A stretch of 42,806 nucleotides of DNA from Oscillospiraceae bacterium (GCA_022768245.1 JALEMR010000086.1:1-42806), one strand, 5' to 3'. Counted from the first letter of the stretch, positions 23,366 through 32,052 are shown. Notes: generated from the letters alone by a model not told the origin. Numbers and translations: made by a program.

Positions 23366-24964
23366 TCAGCTGTATTTCTTTGCCGGTCTGAAATCTATCG
23401 TCCCCGAAAACGGCTCATATATTACGTCGGATACATTGTTTCCCGTCACTAAAAATTTGCTTTCGTAAAATACGGGGATATAGTACCCGTTATCTGTCAG
23501 GAGATTCTCCGCTTCCTTGCAGTATCGCAAAGCCGCATTCGCCGAGGCGCTGTGCCTCTGGGCAGCTATTATGCTTCTGTACTCTTCAAGGTCGGCGGGG
23601 TCGGAAATATATCCCTCAAAGCCTTCAAAAAAATCCGCCGCACATGCACTGTCACAGGTCATCACCGACAGCGCTGTGGTGTAATTCCACTCGGCTATGC
23701 GCTGTGCGTATTCCTCGTCAGACAGTATCTCCACGCCGCAGGAAAAGCCTAATTCCTCGTTCCAGCTATCCGTCAGCATGTATACTATCGGCGCGTCCGC
23801 AAAGCTCTCGGGGACTATTATCACCGCCAGCTCGGGATAATTCCCTCCCGTTTCCGCGATACCATTGCTCCAAAGCTCCGCGCCGCCGCTTTTCGCTTCG
23901 GCGAAGTCTCCCAGCAGGTCCCGCACCGACTGTCCCATGACCGTCACCGCAGGCGGGAGCACTCCTCTGCCCCACGCTATCCCCGACGAGGTCTTTCCCT
24001 CGTATACAGACGGGTCGGCGGTAATGCCGAGGGCTTTGCGTATGTTCTCGTTGGAGAAGATATCGTCCTTCATATTGAAGGTCACGCCCACTGCGTACAC
24101 GGGATACTCTCCCGCTTTTTTTCCCCGAAGCTTCGGCAGGTTCTCCGCTTCGCAGTACATGACGTCTACCGTGTTCCCCGAGGTCTTTTCGTACTCCTCC
24201 GCGCTGTCGGTGATGATGTAGTTCACGTACAGCGGATAGGTGCGCCGCTCCTCGGTGCTGTTGTCGGGATTCCTTTTCAAAGTCAGGAAATTCTCGTTCC
24301 AATAGGGGTCGTAGTTCCACTCGGTCAGCGTAAATGCGCCGTTTCCTGCGGTATATTCCGCAGACAGCCCGTATCTGCCGCCCGTGGACAGATAAAATTC
24401 TTCACAGCAGGGACTTGCCGCTCCCGTGCTCAGCAGATAGAGAAAATCCGTAACGGGATAGTCAAGCTCAAACTGCACCGTGTAGTCGTCTATCGCCCTC
24501 ACTCCAAGGTCGGTGTAGGACATCACTCCGTCATACACGGCGGCGGAGTTTTTCAGCGCCGCAAAATCCTCGGTGTAGGGCGAGTGTATCCCGGGGTCGA
24601 ATATCCGTCGGAAGGCGTACACATAATCATGAGCGGTGACCTCGGCGGAAAAGCCCTCCGCGCCGCTCCAGGTCATGCCCTCCCGCAGACGGAACGTGTA
24701 TGTCAGCATATCCTCCGAAACGGCATAGCTTTCCGCCGCCGCACAGACAATATCCCCGTTTTCGGATATTTCCGTCAGCCCCTCGAATATATTCCTGATG
24801 ACGGACAGACTCTCGCTGTCCTCGGCAAGCTGAGGGTCAAGATTCTGCGGGTTGTTCGGTATCACCGTATAAAACGTACCGTCAGCCCCGTCATCATCAT
24901 CACCGCAGGCTCCGAATATTACGGCTGCCGTCAGCAGCAGTATTAATAATAGTAACTTTTTCAC
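23366..24964 (-). CDS. OppA-like oligopeptide-binding lipoprotein
   Basis: A 532-residue extracellular solute-binding protein family 5 (SBP_bac_5) member with lipobox FGAC (Cys20). Family features include NNPQNLDPQLAEDSES near the mature N terminus, the FRLREGMTWSG segment and a C-terminal NGYYIPVFY. Start is GTG 24964 after AAGGGAAATATAA. No permease or ATPase genes adjoin it, so it is an orphan binding protein that may work with a transporter encoded elsewhere. Confidence 0.9.
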   Translation of the reverse strand: MKKLLLLILLLTAAVIFGACGDDDDGADGTFYTVIPNNPQNLDPQLAEDSESLSVIRNIFEGLTEISENGDIVCAAAESYAVSEDMLTYTFRLREGMTWSGAEGFSAEVTAHDYVYAFRRIFDPGIHSPYTEDFAALKNSAAVYDGVMSYTDLGVRAIDDYTVQFELDYPVTDFLYLLSTGAASPCCEEFYLSTGGRYGLSAEYTAGNGAFTLTEWNYDPYWNENFLTLKRNPDNSTEERRTYPLYVNYIITDSAEEYEKTSGNTVDVMYCEAENLPKLRGKKAGEYPVYAVGVTFNMKDDIFSNENIRKALGITADPSVYEGKTSSGIAWGRGVLPPAVTVMGQSVRDLLGDFAEAKSGGAELWSNGIAETGGNYPELAVIIVPESFADAPIVYMLTDSWNEELGFSCGVEILSDEEYAQRIAEWNYTTALSVMTCDSACAADFFEGFEGYISDPADLEEYRSIIAAQRHSASANAALRYCKEAENLLTDNGYYIPVFYESKFLVTGNNVSDVIYEPFSGTIDFRPAKKYS

Positions 24965-24984
24965 TTATATTTCCCTTTTGTGCA

Positions 24985-25077
24985 GTATGCAGCCATTAGC
25001 AATTAGCTATTAGCCATTAGCTAATTACTAATTGCTAATTGCTAATTGCTAATCACTAATTGCTAATCACTAATTGC
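24985..25077. repeat. Heptamer array at the radA 3' end
   Basis: The cleanest array of the window: units TTAGCAA, TTAGCTA, TTAGCCA, TTAGCTA, ATTACTA, ATTGCTA (three times), ATCACTA, ATTGCTA, ATCACTA, ATTGCTG in phase. It overlaps the last codons of radA and fills the spacer to the OppA-like gene. Confidence 0.85.
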
Positions 25078-26471
25078 TGACCGGCTATACTTCTGACGTA
25101 CTCGATGCCCTGCTTTACGGAGGCTATGGGGATTATCTCTATGCTGTAGTCGGACACGTTTATGTTCCTCATGGACAGCTTCGGGACTATGCATTTTTCA
25201 AAGCCTATCCGCTGGGCCTCCCTTATGCGCTGGGCTATGTTCGTTACGCTGCGGACCTCCCCTGCGAGACCTATCTCGCCGAATGCGGTTATCCTGCCGT
25301 CTATGGGAATATCCATGAGCCCGCTGTACAGCGATAATGCCGCCGCCAGATCAGCCGCAGGGTCGTCTATCCGCAGACCGCCTACCACGTTCATGTACAC
25401 ATCCAGCGTGCCGTAGAACAGCCCCGCACGCTTCTCCAGCACGGCGAGTATCATCGCAATGCGCGAGAAATCAAAGCCCGTCGATGTTCTGCGGGGCACT
25501 GCATAGCCGCTCTTCGTCACCAGCGACTGCACGTCTGCCATTATGGGACGGCTGCCCTCCATCACGCAGGCGATACAGCTGCCCGAAACGCCCTTCGGTC
25601 TCCCCGACAGCAGCATCAGCGACGGGTTCTCCACCTCGATAAGTCCCTTGTCCTGCATATCGAACATACCTATCTCATTGGTGGAGCCGTAACGGTTCTT
25701 CACCGCGCGGAGTATACGGTAGCTCAAATGCCTGTCGCCCTCGAAGTACAGCACCGCGTCCACGATATGCTCCATGACCTTCGGTCCTGCGATAGCGCCG
25801 TCCTTGTTGACGTGTCCCACGATGAATATGGGTATCTCCTCCGACTTGGCAGTACGCATGAACAGGTTGGTGCACTCACGCACCTGCGAGATACTGCCCG
25901 CGCTTGAATTCACGCCGTTTAAGGTCATTGTCTGTATCGAATCTATTATGACGATATCGGGGCGCTTTGCCGATATGGTGCCTGCAATAACTTCGGCATC
26001 GTTCATAGACAGTATGTACAGATTTTCGCTGTCTACTCCCAGACGGTCTGCGCGAATTTTCAGCTGACGGGCGCTTTCCTCTCCCGAGACGTACATTATT
26101 GAGTGACCGTCCCCCATAAACTGACATATCTGCAGCAAAAGCGTAGACTTGCCGATACCGGGCTCGCCGCCTATCAGCACGATAGAACCCTTGACAAGTC
26201 CTCCGCCGAGAACGCGGTCAAGCTCCTTAAGCCCCGTGGAGTAGCGCACATCGCTGTCAATGCCGATATCGGACAGCTTCATGATACTGCTGTCGGGCGC
26301 GGCGGCAGAGCTCCTCGGCGATGACGTCAATGATGAACGGCTCTTGACGGGAGGAACGTACTCCTGTTCCTCCAATGTATTCCACTCGCCGCAGAACGGA
26401 CACTTTCCGTTCCACTTTGAGCTCTCCGCCCCGCATGCGGAGCAGACGTAGATGGATCTGTTCTTAGGCAA
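25056..26471 (-). CDS. radA: DNA repair protein RadA
   Basis: A RecA-related ATPase acting on recombination intermediates. The 471-residue protein has the N-terminal zinc finger (Cys10, Cys13, Cys24, Cys27), Walker A GGEPGIGKST (101-110), the RadA-specific KNRYG motif and the C-terminal Lon-like domain (GGLRIDDPAADLA, FGEIGLAGEVR). The start is TTG 26471 after an AGG-type site. The final residues after GIEYVRSIAG are encoded by the heptamer repeat, which also provides the stop codon. Confidence 0.96.
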   Translation of the reverse strand: MPKNRSIYVCSACGAESSKWNGKCPFCGEWNTLEEQEYVPPVKSRSSLTSSPRSSAAAPDSSIMKLSDIGIDSDVRYSTGLKELDRVLGGGLVKGSIVLIGGEPGIGKSTLLLQICQFMGDGHSIMYVSGEESARQLKIRADRLGVDSENLYILSMNDAEVIAGTISAKRPDIVIIDSIQTMTLNGVNSSAGSISQVRECTNLFMRTAKSEEIPIFIVGHVNKDGAIAGPKVMEHIVDAVLYFEGDRHLSYRILRAVKNRYGSTNEIGMFDMQDKGLIEVENPSLMLLSGRPKGVSGSCIACVMEGSRPIMADVQSLVTKSGYAVPRRTSTGFDFSRIAMILAVLEKRAGLFYGTLDVYMNVVGGLRIDDPAADLAAALSLYSGLMDIPIDGRITAFGEIGLAGEVRSVTNIAQRIREAQRIGFEKCIVPKLSMRNINVSDYSIEIIPIASVKQGIEYVRSIAGQQLVISN

Positions 26472-26531
26472 GGTTACCTGTCTCCCTTCAGTCTATCGAT
26501 CGGTGATCGGTACATAGCTTACAGTCCAAAG

Positions 26532-26581
26532 CCCCAAAATCCATAGTCTCAGCAAACGCAGCGGGACTATGGACTTTGGGG
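26532..26581. repeat. 17-bp stem hairpin upstream of radA
   Basis: CCCCAAAATCCATAGTC (26532-26548) pairs with GACTATGGACTTTGGGG (26565-26581), with a single mismatch and a 16-nt loop that contains CAAACGCAGCGG, a variant of the GAACGCAGTGG module of the large elements. It may be a remnant of that family. No T tract follows on either strand. Confidence 0.75.
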
Positions 26582-26602
26582 TGGTCAGCATACGATTCCC
26601 AA

Positions 26603-26765
26603 ACTATTGCTCCACCAATTAACTAATGAAGATTATGCGCAGAACCGCTGTCAAAAGACTAGGAAGAAAACCGCAGGAATATGCGATATTTCAAGGTTTT
26701 CTGACGAAGGATTTTGGCAGCGGGGCAAGCAGAAAATTCAACAGTTAATTTGGGGAGCAATAATC
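26603..26765. repeat. 163-bp imperfect palindrome (MITE-like) after the GH5-like gene
   Basis: Left arm 26603-26672 and right arm 26695-26765 are inverted copies of about 70 nt, sharing ATTGCTCC, AATTAACT, CCGCTG, CAAAA and AGAAAACC blocks with scattered differences. The loop is about 22 nt. The right arm ends one base from the stop codon of the GH5-like gene. It contains no gene and is unrelated in sequence to the A-F elements. Confidence 0.8.
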
Positions 26766-26766
26766 A

Positions 26767-27963
26767 TCAGCTCTCCCAAGGGTGTACCTTTTCGGGTGCA
26801 AGCTCCATAATACGGGCAGCGGCGGGCTTGATGTAGGACAGATCGCCGCAGTCGTCAACGCCGTTGGAGGTCCATGCCATAACTCCCTGCCAGCCGTTAT
26901 TGAGAGCGCCCTCGTATTCCTCGGTGAGAGTCCAGCCCGAATCTGCATTCGCGGAGGTCTCGCCTATCACGCAGGGCTTGGAGCCGTCCAGCTTGAAGGC
27001 TTCGGGATCGCCGTCAAAGGGGAAGCCCATGTAGCTTTTCTGCCATGAGTAATAGTGGGTGGAGTAGAAATCAAGGTAGGAGTTCTCATTGCCCGAGAGA
27101 CTCTGTAAAAATTCGTCGGATACGTAGTTTCCGTCATAGCCGTCGGAGTTGTACTTCACCATGCCCATGCCCACGGTAACGAGAATGTCGGAGTGCTCGT
27201 GTATCGCAGCAGCCGCTTTTGCAAAATAGTTTGAGATGCGGTCGAAGCCTATCTGACCACATTCGGCGTTCTCCTTTATCCAGTCGGGCTCGTTGCAGAG
27301 GTCTATGCTCCACAGATAGTCACAGCTGTCATAGCGCTCGCAGAAGGGGATAACATACTCGTTCACAAAGCTGTCGGAAGCCTCGTCGGAGTTAAGCATT
27401 GCGCGCCAGCTGTCATAGCCCGTGTTGGAATCCTTGAAGTGGTCGAAGGATATGAGGGTCGCCATAATGTAGATATGGTGCTTTTCAGCTATCTGCATGA
27501 GAGTATCCACGTCCTGCCAGTGCTTGTCGTTTATTGACTTGACTTCTCCCGTGGATTTGAGCCATACTCCGTTCATGGAGGGCGAGCAGTTTATCCACAC
27601 GCGGGAAGCGTTGATGCCCGCTTCTTCAAGCTCTGCGAAGTGGCTGTCCCAGAAATCGGCGTCGAAGTTATTGCTGCCGAAGTCGTTCCAGTTATCCCAG
27701 GGCGTATTTACGCCGTTTATCCAGAGTTCATTCCCGCCAACGAGGAAGGTGTTCCCCTCAATGGTGACCTTAGCGCTGCCGTCGGAGGTGAACACGGGGG
27801 CGGAGAGTCCCTCGGAAGAAGCGTCTCCCTCGGCGGGAGCTTCGGTCTGAGACTCGGTCTCTGCGGCAGTCTCGGCAGTATCTTCTGTATTTCCGCAAGC
27901 GGAAAAGGACATCATCATCATGACCGCCGTAAAAAGAGCGGTTATTTTTTTTATGGTTTTCAT
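26767..27963 (-). CDS. Secreted lipoprotein glycoside hydrolase, clan GH-A (GH5-like)
   Basis: A 398-residue protein with signal peptide and lipobox FSAC (Cys23), an acidic Thr/Glu-rich linker to about residue 50, then a TIM-barrel hydrolase. Catalytic acid Glu225 is in LCNEPDW, the conserved His-Tyr in DFYSTHYY near residue 303, and the likely nucleophile Glu335 in IGETSA. This pattern fits endoglucanase or mannanase-type GH5 or near relatives; substrate cannot be told. ATG 27963 follows AAAGGAAGTTAAT. A polysaccharide-degrading role at the cell surface is inferred. Confidence 0.85.
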   Translation of the reverse strand: MKTIKKITALFTAVMMMMSFSACGNTEDTAETAAETESQTEAPAEGDASSEGLSAPVFTSDGSAKVTIEGNTFLVGGNELWINGVNTPWDNWNDFGSNNFDADFWDSHFAELEEAGINASRVWINCSPSMNGVWLKSTGEVKSINDKHWQDVDTLMQIAEKHHIYIMATLISFDHFKDSNTGYDSWRAMLNSDEASDSFVNEYVIPFCERYDSCDYLWSIDLCNEPDWIKENAECGQIGFDRISNYFAKAAAAIHEHSDILVTVGMGMVKYNSDGYDGNYVSDEFLQSLSGNENSYLDFYSTHYYSWQKSYMGFPFDGDPEAFKLDGSKPCVIGETSANADSGWTLTEEYEGALNNGWQGVMAWTSNGVDDCGDLSYIKPAAARIMELAPEKVHPWES

Positions 27964-27990
27964 ATTAACTTCCTTTCCAATGTAATTATT

Positions 27991-28168
27991 ATAGGCAATA
28001 CCGCACAAAGCTTGTGCGCAAGATGCGCCGCCAGATTTTTCGTCAGATTGAATAGAAATTTCGCAGGCGGGCTGATGCCCGGCAAGAAATTTCTATGCAA
28101 TATGACGGAAAATATGCAAGCAGATTGCGTGCAAAGCCGTCAGGCGGGCTTTGTGCAGTATTGCCTAT
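27991..28168. mobile_element. 178-bp MITE-like element with 21-bp terminal inverted repeats
   Basis: The ends ATAGGCAATACCGCACAAAGC (first 20 bases at 27991-28010) and the inverse at 28148-28168 match with one mismatch. Inner arms AGAAATTTC/GAAATTTCT and TCGTCAG/ATGACGGA form a second inverted repeat, so the whole can fold into a long hairpin. Both ends abut TA. There is no ORF. It lies between the divergent GH5-like and sipL-like genes and puts TATA-like sequences at both edges. Confidence 0.82.
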
Positions 28169-28215
28169 ATACATTATACATTTTTGATACGGAAAAGTCA
28201 ATAGCTCCGAAGGCG

Positions 28216-28244
28216 GAATATTTATCGGACCTGCCTCATAGATA
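28216..28244 (+). promoter_or_regulatory. Possible sigma-E (mother-cell) promoter of the sipL-like gene
   Basis: GAATATT (28216-28222), a 14-nt spacer and CATAGATA (28237-28244) resemble the sporulation sigma-E consensus KMATATT-N14-CATACANT. Start of transcription would be about 40 nt before the ATG. This fits a coat morphogenesis gene, but the -10 box has two departures from consensus. Confidence 0.45.
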
Positions 28245-28289
28245 TATTACAGAAAATACAAGCCGTGCACGGCAGAACGGAGAATTGAA

Positions 28290-29852
28290 ATGAGTTTGAA
28301 GACCAATACCGAGCAGCTCTGCTCACGGGAGATAATCTGTAAAACAGCAAAGGAACAGCCTGTGGAGCTGGACTATATACTTCCCGACTACTACCCCGAG
28401 ATATTCAGGGTGATACGCTGTACCGCCTGCCCGACGGTAACTGCATGCTCCGTCAACGGCGACAGGCTCACCTACGAGCTTTCCGTTGAGCTCAAGGTGA
28501 TATACTGCGGCGGCTCGGGAATGAATATCCGCACAGTGGAGCGCCGCATGAACTATTCGGGCAGCGTTGACTTAGAGGATAACGGCATGCTCCCCGCCGC
28601 AAAGGTAGTCCCCTCGGTGGAGTACATAAACTGCCGCGCCGTAACCGGTCGGAGGATAGATATCCACGGTGCTGTCAGCGTGTCCGTAACGGTCACTGCG
28701 GAGAAGCTGCGCTCTGTGATATCCGACGTATTCGGCTGCGGAGTGCTGCTGAAAAAGCGGGAGATGACCTGTCCCTCCCCCGAGATATACGCCGAGAAGA
28801 GAGTGACCGTCTCGGAGAAGATAGATATGGGCTCCGATAAGCCCCCCATTTCGGATATCCTGCGGTGCAGCGCCATAGTGCTCACCTCGGAGAATAAGGC
28901 TATCGCCAATAAGCTGGCGGTCAAGGGAGATATCAAGGTGAACCTGCTATGCACCTGCCGCGGGGACGCCGACGAGACCGCACAGCCCGAAGCTATGCAG
29001 TTCACAATGCCCTATTCGCAGATAATGGACATGGACGGTCTGGACGAACGGTATGATGTGCGCTCGTCGGTGACGGTGTCGGGCTGCGAGCTTCGTCCCG
29101 TATCCGACGACGGCAGCGGCGAGGCTCATTCCGTGGAGTGCGAAGTGATACTGCTCATCACCTGCACGGGCGAGCGGTACTCGGAGATATCCGCGGCGGC
29201 AGACGAATTTTCCACAGTCTGCGCCACATCGCATAAGACCGAGAACATCAGGATACCCTGCCGTCCCCGCAGGGTGGAGCAGACCCGCACAGTCAAGGGT
29301 ACTGCCGAACAGCACGACGGCACTATCGACCGTGTGTACGACGCATGGTGCGAGGTCACGGCATGCGATACCATACGCGAAGAGGACGGCAGCCTCACCG
29401 CAGTGGGGAAGGCGCTTTTGTGCTGTATGCTGTCAAGCGGCAGCGGCGAGCCTGTCATAAGCACGGCGGACGTTCCGTTCAGGTTTGAGAATATCGGCGG
29501 GGAAAGCTGTTCGCCCGACGCAGTTACGGATATCGAAGCAGTGCCGATGTCGGTGTCCTACAGCCTGACTTCGGACAATACCGCGGAGATAAAGGCGGAG
29601 CTGCGTTTTTCGGGAGAGATACGCGACCGTTTCAGCTTCGACGCCATCACCGAGATAACCGCCGACGAGGAAACGCCGCTGACTGCCGATTCGGACGTAT
29701 CGGTGAAGCTGTACTTTGCCAAAAAGGGCGAGGACCTGTGGGAAACGGCAAAGCGCTGCCGCACCTCCCCCGCGGAGATAATGGAGGAAAACGGCCTTGA
29801 CTCGGAGATAATGTCCGAGGACGGGATGATCGTTATTCCTATCGTAAGGTGA
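28290..29852 (+). CDS. sipL: SipL-like spore coat morphogenesis protein (SPOCS/DUF3794 + LysM)
   Basis: A 520-residue protein. The N-terminal half has DUF3794/SPOCS features (VELDYILPDYYPEIFRV near residue 26, repeated beta-strand patterns such as IDIHGAVSVSVTV). A C-terminal LysM domain is at about 472-520 (KKGEDLWETAKRCRTSPAEI). In Clostridioides, SipL binds the SpoIVA basement layer through its LysM domain. The next gene here is spoIVA, which supports the call. GGAGAATTGAA precedes the ATG. Confidence 0.85.
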   Translation: MSLKTNTEQLCSREIICKTAKEQPVELDYILPDYYPEIFRVIRCTACPTVTACSVNGDRLTYELSVELKVIYCGGSGMNIRTVERRMNYSGSVDLEDNGMLPAAKVVPSVEYINCRAVTGRRIDIHGAVSVSVTVTAEKLRSVISDVFGCGVLLKKREMTCPSPEIYAEKRVTVSEKIDMGSDKPPISDILRCSAIVLTSENKAIANKLAVKGDIKVNLLCTCRGDADETAQPEAMQFTMPYSQIMDMDGLDERYDVRSSVTVSGCELRPVSDDGSGEAHSVECEVILLITCTGERYSEISAAADEFSTVCATSHKTENIRIPCRPRRVEQTRTVKGTAEQHDGTIDRVYDAWCEVTACDTIREEDGSLTAVGKALLCCMLSSGSGEPVISTADVPFRFENIGGESCSPDAVTDIEAVPMSVSYSLTSDNTAEIKAELRFSGEIRDRFSFDAITEITADEETPLTADSDVSVKLYFAKKGEDLWETAKRCRTSPAEIMEENGLDSEIMSEDGMIVIPIVR

Positions 29853-29920
29853 TAGTGAAGAGTGAATATTGAATAGTGCAGAGTGGATAGCAAATAGCTT
29901 AGGCTAATTGCTATCAGCTC
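29853..29920. repeat. Heptamer array between sipL-like gene and spoIVA
   Basis: Units GTGAAGA, GTGAATA, TTGAATA, GTGCAGA, GTGGATA, GCAAATA, GCTTAGG, CTAATTG and CTATCAG follow in phase, starting directly after the sipL-like stop codon. Confidence 0.7.
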
Positions 29921-29946
29921 CCATATAGAAGGAGATCAATCATACT

Positions 29947-31425
29947 ATGGTAAAGACCGATATTTACTGCGATATTGCAGAGCGTACCGACGGGGATATA
30001 TATATAGGCGTGGTGGGGCCCGTTCGGACGGGAAAATCTACGTTCATCAAGCGGTTCATGGAGGAGCTCGTTATCCCCAACATCGAGAGCGACTACCGCC
30101 GCGGCAGAGCCGTTGACGAGCTTCCCCAGTCTGCGGGGGGGAAAACTATCATGACCACCGAGCCCAAGTTTATCCCCGAAGAGGCGGCGGAGATATCCGT
30201 GGGCGGCAAAGCGAAGCTGTCCGTGCGGCTCATCGACTGCGTGGGGTATATCGTCCCGGGCGCGGTGGGGTACATCGAGAACGAAGCGCCCCGAATGGTG
30301 ATGACTCCCTGGTTCGACGAGGAGATACCCTTCAACATGGCTGCGGAGATAGGAACCCAGAAGGTCATCAACGAGCACAGCACCATAGGTCTCGTAGTGA
30401 CAACCGACGGCAGTATCACAGGCATTCCCCGTGAAGAGTACGCCGAAGCGGAGCAGCGTGTCATCAATGAACTGCGTGGGATAAACAAGCCCTTTGTGGT
30501 GCTGATGAACAGCGCATCTCCGAAGAACAGCGACGTTGCGGAGCTCTGCGCCGAGCTTACCGAAAAGTACGGCGCGCCCGTAATGCCCATAAGCTGCCTT
30601 GACATGACGGTGGACGATATCAATGAGATACTGCGGCAGGTGCTGTTCTCGTTCCCCGTGCGGGAGATAAACATTTCCATGCCCGGCTGGATAAACGGTC
30701 TGGAGCGCACCAACTGGCTCCGCTCGGAGATATACGGCGCGGTGAAGAGATCTGCGCAGGGAGTGCATACCGTGCGGGACGCGGAAAGTGTGGCAAAGTC
30801 GCTGCGGGAGTGCGGGGATATCACCTATGCGGACGTGCGGGGGATAGACCTCGGCAAGGGCAGCGCGGATATCGCCGTCACCGTGAAAAACGAGCTTTTC
30901 TATCGGGTACTGGGCGAAGCGGCGGGGATAGAGATAAAATCGGAAAGCGATCTGCTGCCGCTGTTAAAGGAGCTCATGGGGATAAAGGAGAAGTACGGCA
31001 GACTGGAAAACGCCCTCAAGGAGGTCGAAGCCACAGGCTATGGGATAGTGATGCCGTCCATCGACGAGCTTACGCTGGAAGAGCCTGAAATAGTACGTCA
31101 GGGCGGAAAATACGGAGTGCGTCTGCGTGCGTCCGCGCCGTCGATACATCTGATGAAGGCGGATATCATCACCGAGGTCAACCCGATAGTAGGCTCGGAG
31201 AAGCAGTCCGAGGAGCTTGTAAACTACATGCTGAAAGAGTTCGAGGAAAGCCCCTCAAAGATATGGGAAAGCAATATCTTCGGCAAATCGCTGCATGAGC
31301 TGGTGAACGAGGGGCTGCACAACAAGCTCTACCGAATGCCCGTAGACGCGCGCATGAAGCTTCAGGAGACCCTTGAACGTATCATCAACGAGGGCTGCGG
31401 CGGATTGATATGCTTCATCCTGTAG
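29947..31425 (+). CDS. spoIVA: Stage IV sporulation protein A
   Basis: The coat basement ATPase that polymerises on the forespore surface. The 492-residue protein has the P-loop GPVRTGKST (24-32), the DCVGYIVPGA segment and the strongly conserved C terminus NEGLHNKLYRMP ending GGLICFIL. Length and ends match SpoIVA fully. GGAG lies 12 nt before the ATG. It follows the SipL-like gene, its known binding partner in Clostridioides. Confidence 0.97.
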   Translation: MVKTDIYCDIAERTDGDIYIGVVGPVRTGKSTFIKRFMEELVIPNIESDYRRGRAVDELPQSAGGKTIMTTEPKFIPEEAAEISVGGKAKLSVRLIDCVGYIVPGAVGYIENEAPRMVMTPWFDEEIPFNMAAEIGTQKVINEHSTIGLVVTTDGSITGIPREEYAEAEQRVINELRGINKPFVVLMNSASPKNSDVAELCAELTEKYGAPVMPISCLDMTVDDINEILRQVLFSFPVREINISMPGWINGLERTNWLRSEIYGAVKRSAQGVHTVRDAESVAKSLRECGDITYADVRGIDLGKGSADIAVTVKNELFYRVLGEAAGIEIKSESDLLPLLKELMGIKEKYGRLENALKEVEATGYGIVMPSIDELTLEEPEIVRQGGKYGVRLRASAPSIHLMKADIITEVNPIVGSEKQSEELVNYMLKEFEESPSKIWESNIFGKSLHELVNEGLHNKLYRMPVDARMKLQETLERIINEGCGGLICFIL

Positions 31426-31427
31426 AG

Positions 31428-31490
31428 GGGAATCCGTGAATAGTGAAGAGTTTTTAGTTGATAGTTTTCAGTTAAGAGTGAACAGCCCAC
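31428..31490. repeat. Heptamer array flanking copy D
   Basis: Units TGAATAG, TGAAGAG, TTTTTAG, TTGATAG, TTTTCAG, TTAAGAG and TGAACAG in phase, directly after spoIVA, running into the AAGCCCC module of copy D. Confidence 0.65.
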
Positions 31491-31955
31491 AGCAAGCCCC
31501 GGACAGCACTAACTGCGGAACCTATGACAGTCACAACAGGCGGCCGACGGCTGCCGCCGTCCAATCTCATCCCCACGGAACACCAGGTCACCGATGGTAT
31601 TCGATAACGCGCAAAAGATGGGGTCGAGGGAAGAGAGGGTGTGGGGGAGAAACCGTAAGGGGAAGAAAAGCGGCGCACCATATGAAGTAACCGTTTTGAT
31701 GAGAGGAAAAATAGCGCCGCTTGTCTTCCCCTGGAGGTGTCTCCCCCACATGCGTCGGAAGATGCAATCTTCCGATGAAAACATACACTAGCCCAGATGA
31801 GAGTAACAACTTCTACAAGCCGAAACCCACAAAATCTATGCAGCAAAATCACCCCCGATGACATAATCCGATACAACTCCCAAAAAGCTCCCGCAGCACA
31901 AAACGCTGCGGGAGCTTTTGAAATTCGTATGAGGGGCGGGCGGCGGGGATATCAT
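31491..31955 (-). repeat. Modular structured intergenic element, copy D
   Basis: Between the converging spoIVA and dynamin genes. Modules: CAAGCCCCGGACAGCACTAAC, hairpin GGCGGC/GCCGCC (31539-31558), the purine tract (31611-31660, identical to copy C over about 60 nt), and the nested hairpin GTGGGGGAGA/TCTCCCCCAC with AGGGGAAGA/TCTTCCCCT. Where copies B, C and F have GACTAAC/GTTAGTC, this copy has a different perfect hairpin, TCGGAAGA/TCTTCCGA (31755-31775). It ends with a GAGGGGCGGGCGG block. Confidence 0.8.
31883..31919. terminator. Bidirectional intrinsic terminator between spoIVA and the dynamin operon
   Basis: Arms AAAAGCTCCCGCAGC (31883-31897) and GCTGCGGGAGCTTTT (31905-31919) pair perfectly over 15 bp around a 7-nt loop. 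T tracts follow on both strands, as expected between converging transcripts. Confidence 0.88.
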
Positions 31956-32052
31956 ACTGATCCACGATAAAAGTGCAGACAAAAAATCTGCGCAAAATCC
32001 TTATATTCAAGATCTCGCTTGATTTTTTGTCCACTTTTAATCGAGGATCAGT
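31956..32052 (-). repeat. 97-bp imperfect palindrome directly after the dynamin gene stop
   Basis: Left arm 31956-31988 and right arm 32021-32052 are inverted copies with three small differences (shared ACTGATCC, AAAAGTG, GACAAAAAATC). The loop is 32 nt. On the minus strand it starts one base after the stop codon and contains GATTTTTTGTC, so it could act as a terminator or be a small MITE-like repeat. Confidence 0.75.

Noticed and set aside
24985..25077. CRISPR array
   Set aside because: The repeat unit is 7 nt, there are no unique spacers, and no cas genes are present.
29865..29895. Sigma-E-like boxes (GAATATT and GATAGCAA) before spoIVA
   Set aside because: The match is produced by heptamer repeat units and the -10 fit is poor.
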